From: Gammaproteobacteria bacterium
GTDB lineage: Bacteria; Pseudomonadota; Gammaproteobacteria; Pseudomonadales; Cellvibrionaceae
NCBI GenBank assembly: GCA_025362015.1
Contig: JANYIO010000107.1
Span: 1 to 44,622, forward strand
Direction: 5' to 3'
Length of the DNA stretch: 44,622 nucleotides
Under the pieces are notes generated by a model. It saw only the letters and a list, made by a program, of their open reading frames with translations, ran no database searches and was not told the DNA's origin. Made by a program: the position numbers and the translations under genes. This document shows positions 8,714 to 17,828 of this stretch, in pieces; within the stretch, counting starts at the first letter, position 1, and each line of letters opens with the position of its first letter.

Positions 8714-10072
8714 ATGATGAATTACTCACACCAGCACAACCTAGATTCTGACATGCATTCTGTAATGCCCGGTTATTCTCCACAGATGTTAACAACCCCT
8801 GTCTCACTCGCTCAGCCGGCCACCCCCACCGATCAAAATTTGGTAATTGCTATTGTTATCGCCACGGTCACTTACCAGGCCATGCTCTGTATGCTTAATA
8901 CTCACTTGCATGCAGTATCGCGCAGCTTGGTAGGCTTGGCGGAAGTAGTAATTTTGCTAGCGTGTCTCCCGATTCTGGCGCGCCGGCTGCTACCTGGAAT
9001 TATTATTATTGCCACCTTCGCGGGCGCGATGCTTACTCTGCTGACGCTGTTCAGTGGAGAAGTAAATATTAAAGCCTTTCGCGACCTACTAATTCCACTG
9101 TGTTATTTTTGGCTAGGATGTAATGTAGGCCGCCCCGAACTTGCTGACCGTGCGCTGACTTACGCCATTATGATTGTGTTGGGATTGGGGATGATGGAGT
9201 TATTGTTTCTCGATCAATACACCAATATTTTCGACATTTTCAACTACTACGTGAGTATAGGTAACCTGCAACCCATTACCGATTACGTTCGTGAAAGTCA
9301 CCTGCAACTTAACGGTATTCGCCCTGAAGGCATTGGTCGAACACTCTTGCCCTCGCTGTTAGGTAGTCATCGTGTTTCATCAGTGTTTTTGGAACCGGTA
9401 TCACTTGGTAACTTTGCAACTATCTGCGCAGCTTGGGGTTTAAGCCGGGATAAAGCAGAGCTACGTCAAATAGTATTTTTTGTCGGTGCGGCAGTTGTGT
9501 TGATGGTGTTATCTGATTCGCGTTTTGCACTTATCTCGGTCACCCTAATGATTGCAATGCGTCTGCTGTTGAATGGTAAAGCGCTGAACCTCACCGTGCT
9601 TGCACCCTTCGCAGCCATTGGCTTACTAATGATATTGGGATACCACACATCAGGAAGAGGAGATGACAATTTTCACGATCGTTTAGCATTGTCCGGTAGA
9701 TCACTTCTGGATTTCGATCTACCAACGCTATTTGGTGTTGCACATGGTGATAACTTTTCAGACCAGGGTTACGCATACGTCATATCTACTTTTGGTTTGC
9801 CTATATGCATTCTGCTTTGGCTTAGCTTCTGGTTTCTAACTATGCCCGACGAACGCGGTCAACGTTTCCGCGCGTTCAGCTCTATTTATATCGCCCTGAT
9901 TCTTTGCATTAGTGGCTACTCACTATTTGCGCTCAAGAGTGCCGGTGTACTTTGGTTTCTAATGGGCTGCAGCTTAAAAACACCTGCCCCTTTACCTAAA
10001 CCTTTGCCATCACTTGAGCCTTCCCTGCCCACTATGAGCAACTCAATCGAGAGTAGAAAATATGTCGATTAA
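8714..10072 (+). CDS. gumE: GumE-like Wzy polysaccharide polymerase
   Basis: Polytopic inner-membrane protein of 452 aa with about 10-12 hydrophobic segments. The central block DYVRESHLQLNGIRPEGIGR then TLLPSLLGSHRVSSVFLEP matches, from memory, the conserved region of Xanthomonas GumE, the xanthan polymerase; YQAMLCMLNT and SLFALKSAGVLWFLMG also agree. It should join lipid-linked repeat units in the periplasm. The tracked start at 8654 lies within the previous gene; I chose the ATG at 8714 (MMNYSHQ) because AAAGGGG precedes it; the next ATG at 8717 is equally possible. It ends with an 11-base overlap into gumH, suggesting coupled translation. Confidence 0.88.
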   Translation: MMNYSHQHNLDSDMHSVMPGYSPQMLTTPVSLAQPATPTDQNLVIAIVIATVTYQAMLCMLNTHLHAVSRSLVGLAEVVILLACLPILARRLLPGIIIIATFAGAMLTLLTLFSGEVNIKAFRDLLIPLCYFWLGCNVGRPELADRALTYAIMIVLGLGMMELLFLDQYTNIFDIFNYYVSIGNLQPITDYVRESHLQLNGIRPEGIGRTLLPSLLGSHRVSSVFLEPVSLGNFATICAAWGLSRDKAELRQIVFFVGAAVVLMVLSDSRFALISVTLMIAMRLLLNGKALNLTVLAPFAAIGLLMILGYHTSGRGDDNFHDRLALSGRSLLDFDLPTLFGVAHGDNFSDQGYAYVISTFGLPICILLWLSFWFLTMPDERGQRFRAFSSIYIALILCISGYSLFALKSAGVLWFLMGCSLKTPAPLPKPLPSLEPSLPTMSNSIESRKYVD

Positions 10073-11192
10073 GGTTACCCATGTCGTGCGTCAATACCTA
10101 CCGTCCATCGGCGGCATGGAAGAGGTTGTGCGCAATATCGCCATGCATCAAGTACGTAAAGGTTACGAGGGTATCCGCATCATTACGCTCAATAGATTGT
10201 TTCGCAACGCAAAAGAACAGCTCCCCGCTCGCGAAATAATGGATGGAATCGAGGTAATAAGGCTCCCATATTATGGTTCTAGCCGTTACCCGCTGTGCCC
10301 GAGCATTCTCCGTCAGCTAAGTGAAACAGATGTAGTTCATGTACATGGGGTAGATTTTTTCTATGACTTTTTAGCCGCAACCAAGTGGCTACATCGGCGC
10401 CCACTTATTCTTTCCACTCACGGTGGTTTCTTTCATACCCGTTTTGCCTCGCGCGCCAAACAAGCTTATTTCAACACTATTACGCGCTTATCTTCATATG
10501 CCTATAACAGCGTGATTGCTACCAGTGCTAACGACGGCCTATTGTTCGGCCAAATTATGGGCAATCCCAAATTACAGGTGATTGAAAACGGGGTGGACAT
10601 AGAAAAGTTTGCCACTCAAGCCGCGAGCGAACTGCAACCTACGTTGATCTATTTTGGGCGTTGGTCAGCCAATAAAGGCTTGCTGGAATCGCTCGAATTA
10701 TTCTCTCAACTGCATGCTCGTTCGAGTGCCTGGCAGCTCATTATTACCGGGCGAGAATATGACCACAGCTTAATCGAATTACAAACTCTGGTAAATGAGA
10801 TGGGGTTGCAAAACTGTGTACAGCTAGTTGCAAATCCCAGTGACACTGAAATTTGTAAGCTAATACAGCAGGCCAGTTATTATCTATGCCTCTCGCGCCA
10901 TGAAGGTTTCGGCATTGCACCGATTGAAGCGATGAGTGCCGGCCTAACGCCAATTCTCAGTGATATTCCCCCATTCCGGCGCCTAATCGACAATTCAGAG
11001 TTAGGTTTCACTATAAACGACCTATCCAACATGAGAACAGCAGTCAACCAGTTGACCAGTCTGCATGCACAAGGTAACTCGGCATACCTCAAACGTCGTA
11101 CTTCAGCGATCAATTTTGCCGCTCAGTATGCTTGGCCACAGGTTGCCGACAACTATTTAGCGCTGTATGAAAAATGGGGAGCATCCGCATGA
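10062..11192 (+). CDS. gumH: GumH-like alpha-mannosyltransferase (GT4)
   Basis: Cytosolic, membrane-associated GT-B glycosyltransferase of 376 aa. The opening VTHVVRQYLPSIGGMEEVV, the middle YGSSRYPLCPS, VHGVDFFYDF and STHGGFFHTRFASR, and the GT4 signature LSRHEGFGIAPIEAMSAGL (EX7E) agree closely with Xanthomonas GumH (AceC of acetan) as I remember it. GumH transfers mannose alpha-1,3 from GDP-mannose to the lipid-linked cellobiose, the first side-chain sugar of xanthan. Length fits the family. It overlaps gumE by 11 bases and the GH5 gene by four. The donor and linkage here are inferred from homology only. Confidence 0.92.
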   Translation: MSIKVTHVVRQYLPSIGGMEEVVRNIAMHQVRKGYEGIRIITLNRLFRNAKEQLPAREIMDGIEVIRLPYYGSSRYPLCPSILRQLSETDVVHVHGVDFFYDFLAATKWLHRRPLILSTHGGFFHTRFASRAKQAYFNTITRLSSYAYNSVIATSANDGLLFGQIMGNPKLQVIENGVDIEKFATQAASELQPTLIYFGRWSANKGLLESLELFSQLHARSSAWQLIITGREYDHSLIELQTLVNEMGLQNCVQLVANPSDTEICKLIQQASYYLCLSRHEGFGIAPIEAMSAGLTPILSDIPPFRRLIDNSELGFTINDLSNMRTAVNQLTSLHAQGNSAYLKRRTSAINFAAQYAWPQVADNYLALYEKWGASA

Positions 11193-12283
11193 AAAACTCG
11201 CTGCACAACTTGCTAAAGCGCTCAGCAATATTGGGTTTCAGTTGCTTGCTCGCGTCCCCACTCGCAGCAGCATCCTGTTTAAATGATGTGCGTTTAACCG
11301 GCGTTAATCTCGCCGGTGCTGAATTTCATACAAATAAGTTACCCGGCAACCCGGAAAAAGACTACGCGTACCCCAAAGAAAGCGAACTTAGCTATATTGC
11401 TGCGCAGGGCGCCAACGTCGTTCGCTTACCGTTCCGCTGGGAGCGTATCCAGCACCAAATTCTCAGCCCGCTCGATACAGATGAAGTAAAACGTCTACAA
11501 AAAACTATTAAATCTGCTAATGAAAAAGGCTTGTGCGTCATTATTGATGTTCACAATTACGCCAAATACTACAGCCAACCACTGCAAGACGATGCTGCGT
11601 TACAAGATGCGTTTGTAGATCTCTGGCTGCGTCTTGCCGCTGTTTTTACGGACGCCAACAGCACGGCTTTCGACCTGATGAATGAGCCTAACTATATGTC
11701 CAATGGACAATGGGCAACACTTGCCAAACGTACCCTTGCTGAATTACGACACTCCCATGCAAAAAATTTAGTATTTATTGGCGGCGGCCACTGGAGCGGC
11801 TTGCACGATTGGTTTAGTGAGCGCGATGGCATCTCTAACGCAAGCGTTTTTGCCGACATTAAAGATCCGCTGAAACGCGCGATTGTGGAGGTACACCAAT
11901 ACGCAGATCAGAACCATTCGGGTACCGGTAGTGATTGCCGCTCCGCCGATCAGTTCAATGACCTATTTGACAAGCTTGGTGCTTGGGCAAACGAGAATGG
12001 GCAACAACTCTTTCTCGGTGAATTTGGAATGGCTCCATCAGCAGACTGCTTACTGACGTTAGAACGGTTTCTCACATTAATGAATGGTCCAGCCTGGAAA
12101 GGTTGGAGCTACTGGGCAGCAGGAAGTTGGTGGGGCGGTTACCCTTTGGCGATAAACACTAATGCTGAAACACCATCGCCACAATGGCAGCTATTAAAAA
12201 AATATTTTGCCGGGAATCTTGCTAACAAAAGCCAACCGCTACCACCTGAACACGTAACTATTCCAAAAACCTATAAACGATGA
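11189..12283 (+). CDS. Secreted GH5 endo-beta-1,4-glucanase inside the polysaccharide operon
   Basis: 364 aa from ATG 11189, which overlaps the gumH stop (ATGA); the tracked start 15 bases upstream is less likely. Signal peptide at about 1-28 (FSCLLASPLAAA|SC). The GH5 barrel follows with NVVRLPFRWER, the acid/base in FDLMNEPN (Glu166), EVHQYAD, and the nucleophile in FLGEFGM (Glu278); WSYWAAGSWW closes the barrel. It should hydrolyse beta-1,4-glucan in the periplasm or outside. There is no carbohydrate-binding module or Ser linker, unlike free plant-wall cellulases of such bacteria, which suggests a job tied to the operon. Since the predicted polymer has a cellulose-type backbone, trimming or release of exopolysaccharide is the simplest reading; this is inference. 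Confidence 0.93.
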   Translation: MKNSLHNLLKRSAILGFSCLLASPLAAASCLNDVRLTGVNLAGAEFHTNKLPGNPEKDYAYPKESELSYIAAQGANVVRLPFRWERIQHQILSPLDTDEVKRLQKTIKSANEKGLCVIIDVHNYAKYYSQPLQDDAALQDAFVDLWLRLAAVFTDANSTAFDLMNEPNYMSNGQWATLAKRTLAELRHSHAKNLVFIGGGHWSGLHDWFSERDGISNASVFADIKDPLKRAIVEVHQYADQNHSGTGSDCRSADQFNDLFDKLGAWANENGQQLFLGEFGMAPSADCLLTLERFLTLMNGPAWKGWSYWAAGSWWGGYPLAINTNAETPSPQWQLLKKYFAGNLANKSQPLPPEHVTIPKTYKR

Positions 12284-12301
12284 TGAATCCAACCAATGGA
12301 G

Positions 12302-12331
12302 AAGGCTATGTCCAATAAGGCTATGTCCAAT
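12302..12331. repeat. Perfect 15-bp tandem duplication over the gumK start
   Basis: The unit AAGGCTATGTCCAAT occurs twice back to back (12302-12316, 12317-12331). Each copy carries an in-frame ATG, so the protein begins MSNKAMSNAA. The GGAG serving the first ATG lies just before and inside copy one. Confidence 0.9.
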
Positions 12332-13498
12332 GCAGCGGCTATTATCCGTGAAGCAGATTCGACTGCAGCGCAAACACCGTTTGACGAGACTTTTTTAGTG
12401 CTCTCAGCACATGATTACCGCTCACCACGCAAGGCAGGTGTCCATTTTATTGCTGAAGAATTGGCGAAGCGCGGACGCACTCGTTTTTTCTCGTTGCGTT
12501 ATAGTTTTTTATCGCGTTACACGGCTGACCCACGCCTAACACTGGATGCCGAAGCTAATCGTATCGACATACATAACGGTGTGGAGTGCTACCTGTGGAA
12601 AACCTTGATCCATCCCTTTAATACTCGCCGTAACTGGCTGCGTTTAGCGGAAACCTGGATGTACCGCTGGTACAGCAAGGGCCAAAATTCTGTGCTACAC
12701 CAGTGGATACAAGAAGCATCCGTTATTATTTTAGAAAGTGGTGTGGCCCCGGTATTTTTTGATCTGATTAAACGATTAAATCCCGATGCGACCATTGTCT
12801 ATCGTGCGTCAGATGCTCTCGAAACTATTAATGTTGCTGCCTATGTTAATGACACTTTTACACGCATCGCGGCTGATATTCACACGATTGTATTACCCTC
12901 AAAAGCTCTAGCGGAAACAATTCCTAGTAGCCATAATTTAGCTTTTGTTCCGCAAGGTATTGATTACTCCATTGCCGAAAAAGCCGATCCATCACCTTAT
13001 GGTCCGGGAATTCATGCAGTATCCATTGGCTCTATGTTATTTGATCCGAGCTTTTTTATTCTCGCTGCGAAAAACTTTCCTAATATTCATTTTCATATCA
13101 TTGGCTCTGGCCAACCGAGGCATTCTGAATACGGTACTAACGTAAGCGTGTACGGTGAAATGCCGTTTGCGCAAACACTGCCTTACATCAAACACGCACA
13201 GCTGGGGATCGCTCCTTATAGCAGCAACAATATGCCCGCCTATTTACGCGATACCTCATTGAAATTACTACAATATGATTTTTTTAGTCTTCCGGCAATT
13301 TGCCCAACATTTATCGCTGCAGATTATCCCAATCGTTATGGCTACCAAATTGGGAATGCTGAAAGTATTACTCAGGCCATTAATCACGCCTTAAATCCAC
13401 ACGCACGATCAATACCTCGACCTGTATTTAGCTGGAGCCAGGTTACCGATCGGATGTTAGCACCACAATTATTTCGCGACACAGAAATGGCGGTATGA
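12308..13498 (+). CDS. gumK: GumK-like beta-glucuronosyltransferase (GT70)
   Basis: 396 aa membrane-associated GT-B enzyme. Strong resemblance to GumK, which adds glucuronic acid beta-1,2 from UDP-GlcA to the mannose of the lipid-linked trisaccharide: LVLSAHDYRSPRKAGVHFI, RFFSLRYSFLSR, HPFNTRRNWLR, VYRASDALETINVA, HAVSIGSMLFDP, LKLLQYDFF. Key GumK residues as I recall them map with a constant offset of 12: Asp157 to Asp169, Met231 to Met243, Glu272 to Glu284, Tyr292 to Tyr304, Lys307 to Lys319, Gln310 to Gln322. Met306 is replaced by Leu318. The start at 12308 is chosen over 12296 for its GGAG spacing; an ATG at 12323 in the duplicated unit is also possible. It overlaps the next gene by four bases. 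Confidence 0.95.
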   Translation: MSNKAMSNAAAIIREADSTAAQTPFDETFLVLSAHDYRSPRKAGVHFIAEELAKRGRTRFFSLRYSFLSRYTADPRLTLDAEANRIDIHNGVECYLWKTLIHPFNTRRNWLRLAETWMYRWYSKGQNSVLHQWIQEASVIILESGVAPVFFDLIKRLNPDATIVYRASDALETINVAAYVNDTFTRIAADIHTIVLPSKALAETIPSSHNLAFVPQGIDYSIAEKADPSPYGPGIHAVSIGSMLFDPSFFILAAKNFPNIHFHIIGSGQPRHSEYGTNVSVYGEMPFAQTLPYIKHAQLGIAPYSSNNMPAYLRDTSLKLLQYDFFSLPAICPTFIAADYPNRYGYQIGNAESITQAINHALNPHARSIPRPVFSWSQVTDRMLAPQLFRDTEMAV

Positions 13499-14331
13499 GC
13501 ATGTCTGAAAACTCTCGCAATAACTTCCCCAACAACTCACGTGATAAATCGCTCAACCATGCACCTGATAAATCGCGTGATCAATCACACAATATTTCAC
13601 TCGGTGGTTTTAGTATTTTGCGCACAACGGGCGCCGCACTTGAACAACAACTTGCGCTAGCCTTGAATGCTGCTGAGCAAAAAATATTATTTTTTGCCAA
13701 CACCAACTTCATCGTTAAATGCCAAGCCCTACAACCGCAAATGCAAACTGCAAATACTCTCATCGTCAATGATGGTATAGGTGTGGATATTGCTACTTGG
13801 GTTATTCATCGCGAAAAATTCCCTGAAAATCTTAACGGCACCGATTTTATTCCGCACTACTTGCACAGTGTTTGCAATCAGGCACGCGTGTTTTTAGTGG
13901 GAGGAAAGCCAGGCATTGCAATACGCGCAGCCACGACACTTCGCGAGCAATTTAATGTTCACGTTGTTGGCAGCTGCGATGGTTACGCACAATCACAAGA
14001 TACGCAAAAAGTTATCGCAGAAATAAATGCATCAGCCGCGAATGTAGTACTGGTCGCTATGGGCAACCCGATGCAAGAAAAATGGATATTAGAAAATCGT
14101 CAACTGCTTAACGCATCAGTATTTATTGGTGTAGGTGCCCTATTGGATTTTCTGGCAGGAGATAAACCTCGCGCACCACATCTTATCCAAAAATTTCGCC
14201 TCGAATGGCTGTATCGCTTATGTTTAGAGCCTACGCGCTTAATGCGGAGATATACCCTTGATATTGCAGTATTTCTTGCGCTCTGTATTCGCACAGAAAA
14301 ATGGCGTAAAAATGCCATGAAAACTCATTAG
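13495..14331 (+). CDS. gumM: GumM-like WecG/TagA/CpsF glycosyltransferase (GT26)
   Basis: 278 aa. GT26 hallmarks: FFANTNFIVKCQ, TLIVNDGIGVDIA, NGTDFIPHY, FLVGGKPG, VVGSCDGYA, VAMGNPMQEKWI, GVGALLDFLAGDKPRAP, EWLYRLCLEPTRLMRRY. The order and spacing fit Xanthomonas GumM, which adds the second backbone glucose (beta-1,4) to Glc-PP-undecaprenol. It is cytosolic and associates with the membrane through its basic C-terminus. About 37 residues of Asn/Ser/Asp/Lys-rich sequence with near repeats (DKSLNHAPDKSRDQSHN) precede the domain and look non-essential; the true start could lie further in. ATGA-type overlap with gumK. Family call is firm; sugar and linkage are inferred. Confidence 0.92.
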   Translation: MSMSENSRNNFPNNSRDKSLNHAPDKSRDQSHNISLGGFSILRTTGAALEQQLALALNAAEQKILFFANTNFIVKCQALQPQMQTANTLIVNDGIGVDIATWVIHREKFPENLNGTDFIPHYLHSVCNQARVFLVGGKPGIAIRAATTLREQFNVHVVGSCDGYAQSQDTQKVIAEINASAANVVLVAMGNPMQEKWILENRQLLNASVFIGVGALLDFLAGDKPRAPHLIQKFRLEWLYRLCLEPTRLMRRYTLDIAVFLALCIRTEKWRKNAMKTH

Positions 14332-14341
14332 GACAAACTCA

Positions 14342-15532
14342 ATGCGAATTTTAGCTTCACCCGCGTTTGCGAATGAAAAAGTTAACCCATACAATGCGTT
14401 GCTTTATCGCGGCATAGAAAGTGTTGTTGTAGAAACTGTTGTTGTAGAAACTGTTGCTACAGAAACTGTCGACTCTACAATTATCGATTCAAAAACTATC
14501 GCCAACAAAGCTATCGATAGAAAAACCAACAACAGCAAAATCATAAAACCATCCGTAAGCGAATATTCACATAAAAAAGCATTTCTGGGAAAATACGACA
14601 TAATTCATTTTCATTGGCCGGACGGATACATTAATCAGCGTAGCTTATTAAAGCTCATCCAAAGAGCATTTATATTTTCTCTGATCATTTTAATGACAAA
14701 ATTAAAAGGCGCAAAAATCGTATGGACAGTTCACAATATTGCACCACACGACGCCTATCATCCGAAACTTTCGCGTTTATTTATGGATTGGTTTATTAAT
14801 CGTTGTAATGGTTTAATATTCATGAGCGAAGCCAGCAAAACAACATTTTTTAACCTCTACCAACCACCAGCAACAATTCAATATGCCATTATCCCTCACG
14901 GCCACTACCGTAGCTCTTATCCTGCAGCCATTGACAAGGCGATTGCAAAAACTCAACTCGAATTATCCCCGGATAAAAAAATTCTCCTTTTTTGCGGAAT
15001 GATAAAACCCTATAAAAACATCAACTCACTTATTCAAAATTTTAGCCAAGCTCAGCTCGCTGACTACGAGCTAGTGATTGCGGGTAACCCAGACTCACTC
15101 CAACTTGCAAAACAATTGCAACAACAAAAAGGCAACAATTCAAGCATCCATTTATTTCTACGTTTTATTCCTGACGCGGAACTCCATGTTTATTTAAGCG
15201 CAGCAGACGTTGTGATATTACCCTATAAATCAATACTCAATTCCGGTGCATTACTATTGGCCCTTTCATTTAACAAACCCGTCATAGCCCCACACATTGG
15301 TGCCTTCGTTGCACTCCAGCAAGAATTGGGCTCGCAATGGGTATATAGCTATGAGGGTGATTTACAAACACAAACCTTAACTTCAGCGTTATATGAACTT
15401 GAAAAACTAGAACGTGCCACAATTTGCCCGTTAGAAAACTACGATTGGAATAAACTTGCAGCATTAACAGTTGCATTTTATCAACATCTTTTTCTACCGC
15501 CAGCCACTCGCAATCAACAAGTGATGTCATGA
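14342..15532 (+). CDS. gumI: GumI-like beta-mannosyltransferase (GT94) with low-complexity insertion
   Basis: 396 aa. From YDIIHFHWPDGYIN onward it follows GumI, the enzyme adding the terminal beta-mannose of the xanthan side chain: VWTVHNIAPHDAYHP, IPHGHYRSSY, LFCGMIKPYKNINSL, VIAGNPDS, VVILPYKSILNSGALLLALS, WVYSYEGDLQT. Residues about 28-80 are unusual: Val/Thr/Glu- then Ile/Lys/Asn-rich, encoded partly by 15-bp repeats, making this stretch some 25-30 residues longer than the equivalent part of GumI as I remember it. It starts 10 bp after gumM and overlaps gumJ by four bases. The mannosyl assignment is by homology. Confidence 0.88.
   Translation: MRILASPAFANEKVNPYNALLYRGIESVVVETVVVETVATETVDSTIIDSKTIANKAIDRKTNNSKIIKPSVSEYSHKKAFLGKYDIIHFHWPDGYINQRSLLKLIQRAFIFSLIILMTKLKGAKIVWTVHNIAPHDAYHPKLSRLFMDWFINRCNGLIFMSEASKTTFFNLYQPPATIQYAIIPHGHYRSSYPAAIDKAIAKTQLELSPDKKILLFCGMIKPYKNINSLIQNFSQAQLADYELVIAGNPDSLQLAKQLQQQKGNNSSIHLFLRFIPDAELHVYLSAADVVILPYKSILNSGALLLALSFNKPVIAPHIGAFVALQQELGSQWVYSYEGDLQTQTLTSALYELEKLERATICPLENYDWNKLAALTVAFYQHLFLPPATRNQQVMS
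14423..14467. repeat. 15-bp tandem repeat, three copies, within gumI
   Basis: GTTGTTGTAGAAACT occurs twice perfectly (14423-14437, 14438-14452) and once with changes (14453-14467). It encodes VVVETVVVETVATET in frame. Confidence 0.9.
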
Positions 15533-17019
15533 CTTTAAAAAAACGTTTAGGTAGTAGCACCGCGTGGATGAGCCTTGCCGCCACTGGCAATAGTGCCATC
15601 AGCTTTATTATTTTTATTGTTTTATCGCGAATTCTTACACCCAGTGATATTGGCCTAGTGGCATTTTCACTGATTGTAGTTGAGATTGGCAAGATCATCG
15701 TAAATGCAGGATTTTCTCAAGCCGTAGTGCAAAAGCCAGAATGGGATGACGTCTATGCATCAACTTGCTTTTACTTAAATATTATTTTTTCAATTGTTGT
15801 TACACTCGTGGTTATTTTTATAGCCGCACCACTCATTGGCCATTACTACCAGGCCCAAGCTGAACCCATAGTAAAAGTTTTATCAATTATTTTTTTTATA
15901 GAAGGGTTAAAAGCTGTTCATGAAGGAAAACTAAAACGTGAATTTTCATTTAAAGTTATCGCTATTAGAACCATACTTGCCGGCCTAATACCTGGTACAG
16001 TAGGAATTTATTTGGCGCTACATAACTTTGGCGTATGGGCGCTGGTATGGCAGCAGCTTTTGAATCAAATTGTGGTAACAGTTCTAACATTGATTACTGC
16101 GAAATGGATGCCGAGATTTGTTTTTTCTTTCACGCAAGCGAAGCAGCTGCTTGCATTTTCATCGCCATTAATGCTGTCACAGCTGATTAGCAATATCAGC
16201 TCGAAAATATTTGAATTGCTTATTGGCATTATTATTGGCCCCGCCGCACTTGGCTTTTATCGCGTTGGTGGTAGAGCCTTATATATTTTACAAGATATTA
16301 TTTTAAAACCCTTTGAACATACAGCGCTCTCCGCATTATCAAGAGTAAACGGAGTATCACAACAAGCTCGGGCGACCGTGCGAATGATACGAATGAGTTC
16401 ATACCTGACATTCCCTATTTTTTTTGGCGCAGCGGCAGTCGCACCTGAATTTATTACATTGGCCTTTGGCGAAAAATGGGCCGAGAGCGGCAACATTATG
16501 ACGATCCTCGCGATAGGTATAGCGCCGATAATTGTTGGCTTACATGTTAATGCCGCGTTAACCGCCAGCGACAATTCACGCTTTGTTATGTTACTTGCCA
16601 TTATTGCACTTATTATTAATTGCAGCTTGGGTGCACTGACAGTCCCATTGGGATTAACAGCAACCGCGTGGGGATTCAGTTTTCGTAGTTATCTCATTGC
16701 AGGCTTAAGTTTATTTTTCTTCAGATACATTTTTGATATTAGCTGCAACGATATGCTGAAAAACCTGGCGCCCAGCTTTATAGCTTCAACCATCATGTTC
16801 GCCGTAGTATTCGTCAGCAAATCACTGTTTGAAAATCATTTACCTGCAGCACTGAATATTATTGTCTTATGCGCGATTGGCGCCATATCCTACATGCTAT
16901 TAATGATAATCCTTTTTAAAAAGGAGACAAAAAATTTCTTTACGGAAAGCATTGACATTGCACCCAGTAATGTAAAACCTTACATTGGTGCCATTCAACG
17001 TTTAATCAATTTAACTTAA
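15529..17019 (+). CDS. gumJ: GumJ-like Wzx flippase (MOP/PST family)
   Basis: 496 aa polytopic inner-membrane protein with about 12-14 hydrophobic segments. It opens with the PST-type pattern LGSSTAWMSLAATGNSAISFI...LSRILTPSDIGLVAFS and contains GFSQAVVQKPEWDD and ALGFYRVGGRALYILQDIILKPFEHTALSALSR, the conserved loop of this family. It should flip the undecaprenyl-linked oligosaccharide to the periplasmic face for GumE. It overlaps gumI by four bases and is followed 14 bp later by the GT25 gene. The flippase call is firm; GumJ orthology rests on similarity plus context. Confidence 0.9.
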   Translation: MTLKKRLGSSTAWMSLAATGNSAISFIIFIVLSRILTPSDIGLVAFSLIVVEIGKIIVNAGFSQAVVQKPEWDDVYASTCFYLNIIFSIVVTLVVIFIAAPLIGHYYQAQAEPIVKVLSIIFFIEGLKAVHEGKLKREFSFKVIAIRTILAGLIPGTVGIYLALHNFGVWALVWQQLLNQIVVTVLTLITAKWMPRFVFSFTQAKQLLAFSSPLMLSQLISNISSKIFELLIGIIIGPAALGFYRVGGRALYILQDIILKPFEHTALSALSRVNGVSQQARATVRMIRMSSYLTFPIFFGAAAVAPEFITLAFGEKWAESGNIMTILAIGIAPIIVGLHVNAALTASDNSRFVMLLAIIALIINCSLGALTVPLGLTATAWGFSFRSYLIAGLSLFFFRYIFDISCNDMLKNLAPSFIASTIMFAVVFVSKSLFENHLPAALNIIVLCAIGAISYMLLMIILFKKETKNFFTESIDIAPSNVKPYIGAIQRLINLT

Positions 17020-17033
17020 AAAAAGAGCGCATC

Positions 17034-17807
17034 ATGATTAAATCTTATCTTATCAATCTTGATAAAGACTCTGAACGACTTAATTTTATTACCGCTAATT
17101 TTAAAAAGCTGGGAATTGAATTTGAACGAATTGCCGCTATTGATGGGCGAACATTCTCTGAACAGGCCTTTCAGGAATTTTTAAAGGTTCGCCCGCGCAA
17201 TAATAAATCCTGGATGCGGGGACAAATGGGTTGTTTTTTAAGTCATTACGCTGCGTGGGAAAAAGCTTCTCAAGGGAATGAGCGCTTTTATGCGGTGTTC
17301 GAAGATGACATTCACATATCGGATGATTTAAAACAAATTTTGAACGATGACAGTTGGATACCAGATGACGTTGATATTATTCGTCTTGAAACATCCACCA
17401 ATAGAGTTCGCTTAACATCGCAACCATTACTAACACATGCCAAGCGAAAAATATTCGGTGTGAAATCTACCAGCTGGTGCGCGGGGGGTTACCTTATAAA
17501 TCGCAGAACAGCACAACAACTCGTAAATTTACCTGCGAAGTATCATGAGCCTTCAGATGTTATTTTATATAATTTTGATGATTCAATTATTGCGAAAGAA
17601 CTTAACATCCTGCAGTTTCATCCCGCGCTCTGTACTCAGGATAAACATTTAGCAACAGGAAATTTAAAATTTTCCAGCAATATCGAATTATCCGCACCCA
17701 AAAAAGCGTCGCGATTAATCCTCAAACTAAAACAGACTAACCCAATAAGCATTATTGGTGGCGTATATCGATCGTTACGAGGTTACAAACGCATTGGCTT
17801 TCACTAA
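17034..17807 (+). CDS. Family 25 glycosyltransferase
   Basis: 257 aa. GT25 pattern: SYLINLDKDSERLNFI at the N-terminus, FERIAAIDGR, MGCFLSHYAAWEKA and the acidic motif YAVFEDDIHIS, then SWCAGGYLINRRTAQQL. Family members transfer galactose or related sugars in lipooligosaccharide and capsule synthesis. It is the last plus-strand gene of the operon, 14 bp after gumJ. No counterpart exists in the classical gum operon, so it may add or replace a side-chain sugar. Donor and acceptor cannot be told from sequence. It converges with gumL with about 20 bp between stop codons and no clear terminator. Confidence 0.88.
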   Translation: MIKSYLINLDKDSERLNFITANFKKLGIEFERIAAIDGRTFSEQAFQEFLKVRPRNNKSWMRGQMGCFLSHYAAWEKASQGNERFYAVFEDDIHISDDLKQILNDDSWIPDDVDIIRLETSTNRVRLTSQPLLTHAKRKIFGVKSTSWCAGGYLINRRTAQQLVNLPAKYHEPSDVILYNFDDSIIAKELNILQFHPALCTQDKHLATGNLKFSSNIELSAPKKASRLILKLKQTNPISIIGGVYRSLRGYKRIGFH

Positions 17808-17828
17808 GAAAAATTACGAACCAGGCCG

